Shown here piece after piece: positions 61,718-64,000 of a stretch of 64,000 bases of DNA. Every line of letters begins with the position of its first letter. The stretch's first letter is position 1. The translations under genes and the position numbers were made by a program. The DNA comes from Novosphingobium sp. PhB57 (GTDB lineage: Bacteria > Pseudomonadota > Alphaproteobacteria > Sphingomonadales > Sphingomonadaceae). Under the pieces are notes generated by a model. That model saw only the letters and a list, made by a program, of their open reading frames with translations, made no database searches and was not told the origin of the DNA. The DNA lies in assembly GCF_004342985.1 (NCBI RefSeq), contig NZ_SMBO01000004.1, forward strand, positions 496,001 through 560,000, given 5' to 3'.

Positions 61718-62687
61718 CGAGCGCGCGGCGCAGTGGGCGCTGCGCGTCGATGCCGCCACGCTGAATCCCCAGGACCAGGCTGAACTCGACGCCTGGCTGG
61801 CCGCCGACCCGCGCCACGCCGGCGCCTTCGCACGGGCAATGGCGGCAAACGCCTATTTCGACCGCGCCGTGGCGCTCGGCGTCGACCGCGACATTCCCGA
61901 GGTGGCCACCGGCATTCCCGAAGTCTCGGCCGAAGCCCCGCGCGTTTCCGAGCGGCGCGTGATGAGCCGCAGGCTATGGCTGGGCGGCGCGGCCGGTGCC
62001 ATGGCGGCATCGCTCCTCGTGGCCCTGGGCCTGGACCGACTGGCCGGAAGCACCAGCCTGACGGCAGACAAGGGCACCGTGCGCCGCACCGCGCTCGAGG
62101 ATGGATCCGCCGTCACGCTCAATGCCGGAACCGAAGTTTCGGTGGCGATGAAGCCGCTGGAACGCCGGATCAGCATGCTGGCCGGGGAAGCGAATTTCGA
62201 CGTGGCAAAGGACGCTTCCCGCCCCTTCATCGTCGAAGCGGGACCGGTGCGGATCCGGGTGGTCGGGACGAGCTTCCTGGTCCACCTTTCGGAGCTTGGC
62301 GAAGTGGCGGTCATCGTGCGCGAAGGCCGCGTGGAAGTGCAGGCGAAGGGCACGGCACCGGCCTTGCTGACGGCAGGCGACCGCATGACCGTACCTGCGC
62401 AAGGCGCGATCACGCGGGAGCAGCTTTCGGTGGGCGAAGTCGACCGCCTGGGCCTGTGGCAACGCGGCGAGATGGACCTTACCGGGCTGACGCTGGGCGA
62501 TGCGGCGCGCCAATATGCCCGCTATTCGGACCGGCGGATCGTCATCGACGACCCCCAGGTGGCCGGCCTGAAAGTTGCAGGCGTCTTTTCCACGAGCGAT
62601 CCCAAGGGCTTCGCGCAGGCAGCCGCCCTCGCCCACGGCCTGCGGCTGACCGAGCGCGACGATGCCGTCGTGCTCTCGCGAAAATAA
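61611..62687 (+). CDS. FecR-family anti-sigma factor/transmembrane regulator
   Basis: This protein of up to 358 residues has a DUF4880-like N-terminus (ALDERAAQWALRVDAATLNPQDQAELDAWLAADPRHAGAF), one membrane helix (GGAAGAMAASLLVALGLDRLAG, near 125-146) and a periplasmic FecR domain (GTVRRTALEDGSAVTLNAGTEVSV, AGEANFDVAKDASRPFIVEAGPVRIRVVGTSFLV). A C-terminal STN-contacting region follows. It would hold the sigma factor and relay the signal from the TonB receptor. The start is uncertain: ATG 61611 overlaps the sigma gene by 107 bases, and later candidates are ATG 61641, GTG 61659 and GTG 61686, none with a clear ribosome-binding site. Confidence 0.9.
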   Translation: MQSGVAEMSAMRHLACVNSETTARPVTDPDRVNALDERAAQWALRVDAATLNPQDQAELDAWLAADPRHAGAFARAMAANAYFDRAVALGVDRDIPEVATGIPEVSAEAPRVSERRVMSRRLWLGGAAGAMAASLLVALGLDRLAGSTSLTADKGTVRRTALEDGSAVTLNAGTEVSVAMKPLERRISMLAGEANFDVAKDASRPFIVEAGPVRIRVVGTSFLVHLSELGEVAVIVREGRVEVQAKGTAPALLTAGDRMTVPAQGAITREQLSVGEVDRLGLWQRGEMDLTGLTLGDAARQYARYSDRRIVIDDPQVAGLKVAGVFSTSDPKGFAQAAALAHGLRLTERDDAVVLSRK

Positions 62688-62772
62688 AATCGCCTGGGGA
62701 TGGAGGATCGTCGGCGGCCTCGCATCTAGCCCTCGAAAGCGGCAGACGCGCCGCTGGTGGGGATCGTTACTC

Positions 62773-64000
62773 ATGCATTCGAGACTTCTTTCCGGCTGCG
62801 GCATGGCTGTCGTCGCCTGTGCCATTGCCACGCCTGCGCTTGCCCAGCAGCGCCAGTTCGACATTCCCGCCCAGCCGCTGGCGAGCGCCATAGCTTCGCT
62901 GGGCAGGCAGGCGCAGATCCAGATCGTGGCGCCGGGCGAGGGCCTGGAAGCGCTGCGCAGCCGCGCCGTGAAAGGCCCCATGGATGCCCGCGCCGCGCTG
63001 CGCCTGCTGATCGTGGGCACCGGCCTGGAAGTGGCCGCCGACGACGGTGCGCGGATCGTCCTGCGCCGCGTGAAGCTGAGCGAGGCGCGCGCGCCGGTTC
63101 CCAGCGATGCTGCCGCCGCGGATGACATCGTGGTCACCGGCTTTCGCGCCAGCCTGAGCACCGCGCGCGACATCAAGCGCAAGTCCGACGCGATCGTCGA
63201 TGCCATCGCCGCCGAAGATATCGGCCAGTTGCCCGACAACAGCGCCACCGAAGCGCTCGCCCGCCTGCCCGGCGTGCAGGTGTTCCGCAACCGCGGCGAA
63301 GGCCAGGCCATCACCATTCGCGGGATCTCCAGCGTGGTGACGACCATCAACGGCCAGGAGGCCTACACGGGCGTTTCGCGGCGCACTCTGCTCAACAGCT
63401 ATCCGGCCGGACTGATCCGCTCGATGGAAGTCTACAAGGCATTGACGCCCGACCTGATCGAGGGCGGCATCGGCGGCGCGGTGGACGTCCAGCTGCGCCA
63501 GCCCCTGGACTTCAGGAAGGGCATCAGCGTCGCGGCCACCCTGCGCGGCAGCTACGACGATCAGGCAGACAAGCTGATGTACAACGGCGACGTGCTCGTC
63601 GCGGGGAACTGGGATACCGGGGCGGGCGAAATCGGCGTGCTCGTCAATGCCAGCTACACGCGGCGGGACTACTACGAATCGTATCGCGAAAGCCTGGGCC
63701 CGCAGACTACCCCCGCCGGCTACAGCCTGCCGACCGGCATCCTCGCCAAGAACCCCAAGGGCCACTACGAGCGCCCGGTCCTGACCGGCGAGATCCAATG
63801 GCGCCCTGCCTACAACTTCGGCCTGCACTTGCGCGCCACCAATGTCACGGACGACAACACTTACACCGATACCGATTTCCAAACGAACATCGCGGCGAAC
63901 ACGGCTCTCGGCAATGTCGAGCTGGTAGAGGGCACCCAGATCGTCAAGAGCGCCCGCTTCACCGCAACGGCCAACTCGGGTGCCCGCTCCAACCACACGC
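62773..64000 (+). CDS. FecA-type TonB-dependent receptor with STN domain, partial (3' end outside window)
   Basis: The reading frame from ATG 62773 is open to the window edge (409 residues). It has a signal peptide (GMAVVACAIATPALAQ), an N-terminal STN signalling domain (QFDIPAQPLASAIASLGRQAQIQIVAPGEGLEALRSRAVKG, to about residue 105), a TonB-box-like DDIVVTGFR and a plug (IGQLPDNSATEALARLPGVQVFRNRGEGQAITIRGISSV, MEVYKALTPDLIEGGIGGAVDVQLRQP) followed by early barrel strands. The STN domain and the preceding FecI- and FecR-like genes mark it as a signalling transducer. The plug pattern (LPDNSATEALARLPGV) is common in both sugar and chelate receptors, so the ligand is unclear. Confidence 0.93.
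   Translation, partial: MHSRLLSGCGMAVVACAIATPALAQQRQFDIPAQPLASAIASLGRQAQIQIVAPGEGLEALRSRAVKGPMDARAALRLLIVGTGLEVAADDGARIVLRRVKLSEARAPVPSDAAAADDIVVTGFRASLSTARDIKRKSDAIVDAIAAEDIGQLPDNSATEALARLPGVQVFRNRGEGQAITIRGISSVVTTINGQEAYTGVSRRTLLNSYPAGLIRSMEVYKALTPDLIEGGIGGAVDVQLRQPLDFRKGISVAATLRGSYDDQADKLMYNGDVLVAGNWDTGAGEIGVLVNASYTRRDYYESYRESLGPQTTPAGYSLPTGILAKNPKGHYERPVLTGEIQWRPAYNFGLHLRATNVTDDNTYTDTDFQTNIAANTALGNVELVEGTQIVKSARFTATANSGARSNHT

Overview
The window is a GC-rich, densely packed stretch of bacterial chromosome. The genes present point to an alphaproteobacterium, most likely a sphingomonad (Novosphingobium/Sphingomonas-like). Pointers are the large number of TonB-dependent receptors (five), a carbohydrate locus that pairs a receptor with a tryptophan-halogenase-like protein and secreted glycoside hydrolases, FecIR-type surface signalling, and a long RpoD. 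The genus is an inference; there is no rRNA in the window. I see no prophage, insertion sequence, CRISPR array or tRNA gene.

Layout. 1-1055: 5' part of a flavoprotein disulfide reductase gene (minus strand, running off the left edge). 1338-9237: a complete kdp potassium-uptake operon (small ORF-kdpF-A-B-C-D-E). Its KdpD carries Gln where the phosphoacceptor His should be and has a degraded ATPase domain. 9284-12949: GH28 and GH59 hydrolases behind a palindromic operator. 13083-16306: a TonB-dependent receptor plus PepSY membrane protein pair with an iron-box-like palindrome upstream. 16572-33054: a plant hemicellulose (xyloglucan-type) locus. It runs GH74-GH35-GH31 leftwards, has a LacI-type regulator in the middle, and a TonB receptor, tryptophan-halogenase-like protein, GH39 and GH43 rightwards. 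Related LacI-type operators precede each transcription unit.

33175-42238: a LytTR-type membrane regulator divergent from a small membrane peptide and a fatty acid hydroxylase-like protein. These are followed by a tightly coupled eight-gene run of mostly exported proteins: cytochrome c', a PF03640-type repeat protein, an unrecognised protein, a DUF1592/1588/1585-type c-type cytochrome-like protein, a DUF1552 Tat protein, an exported VOC protein, a Tat-exported HiPIP and a cytochrome b561. This is the best candidate for an undescribed system. 42385-44645: a single-domain response regulator convergent with a hybrid histidine kinase. 45289-45978: a protein with two cold-shock domains and an N-terminal DRFGGGN repeat tract, followed by a strong hairpin. 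46267-48297: rpoD.

48688-51590: a siderophore-type receptor with a secreted partner. 51741-52367: beta-carbonic anhydrase. 52804-55713: a GAF/PAS hybrid histidine kinase. 55849-56034: a DUF1289 protein. 56460-59036: another TonB receptor. 59255-59940: two small genes. 60015-60926: S1/P1 nuclease. 61112-64000: a FecI-like sigma factor, a FecR-like anti-sigma factor and the start of an STN-containing TonB receptor, cut by the right edge.

How it fits together. The hydrolases in 16572-33054 would cut xyloglucan-like hemicellulose outside the cell (GH74) and trim side chains (GH35 galactose, GH31 xylose, GH39/GH43 xylose or arabinose). The TonB receptor would import oligosaccharides and the LacI regulator would sense a product. 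The iron-related receptors, the PepSY protein and the FecIRA cassette form a second theme, metal-chelate uptake. The 35-42 kb operon looks like an envelope electron-transfer chain whose substrate is unknown.
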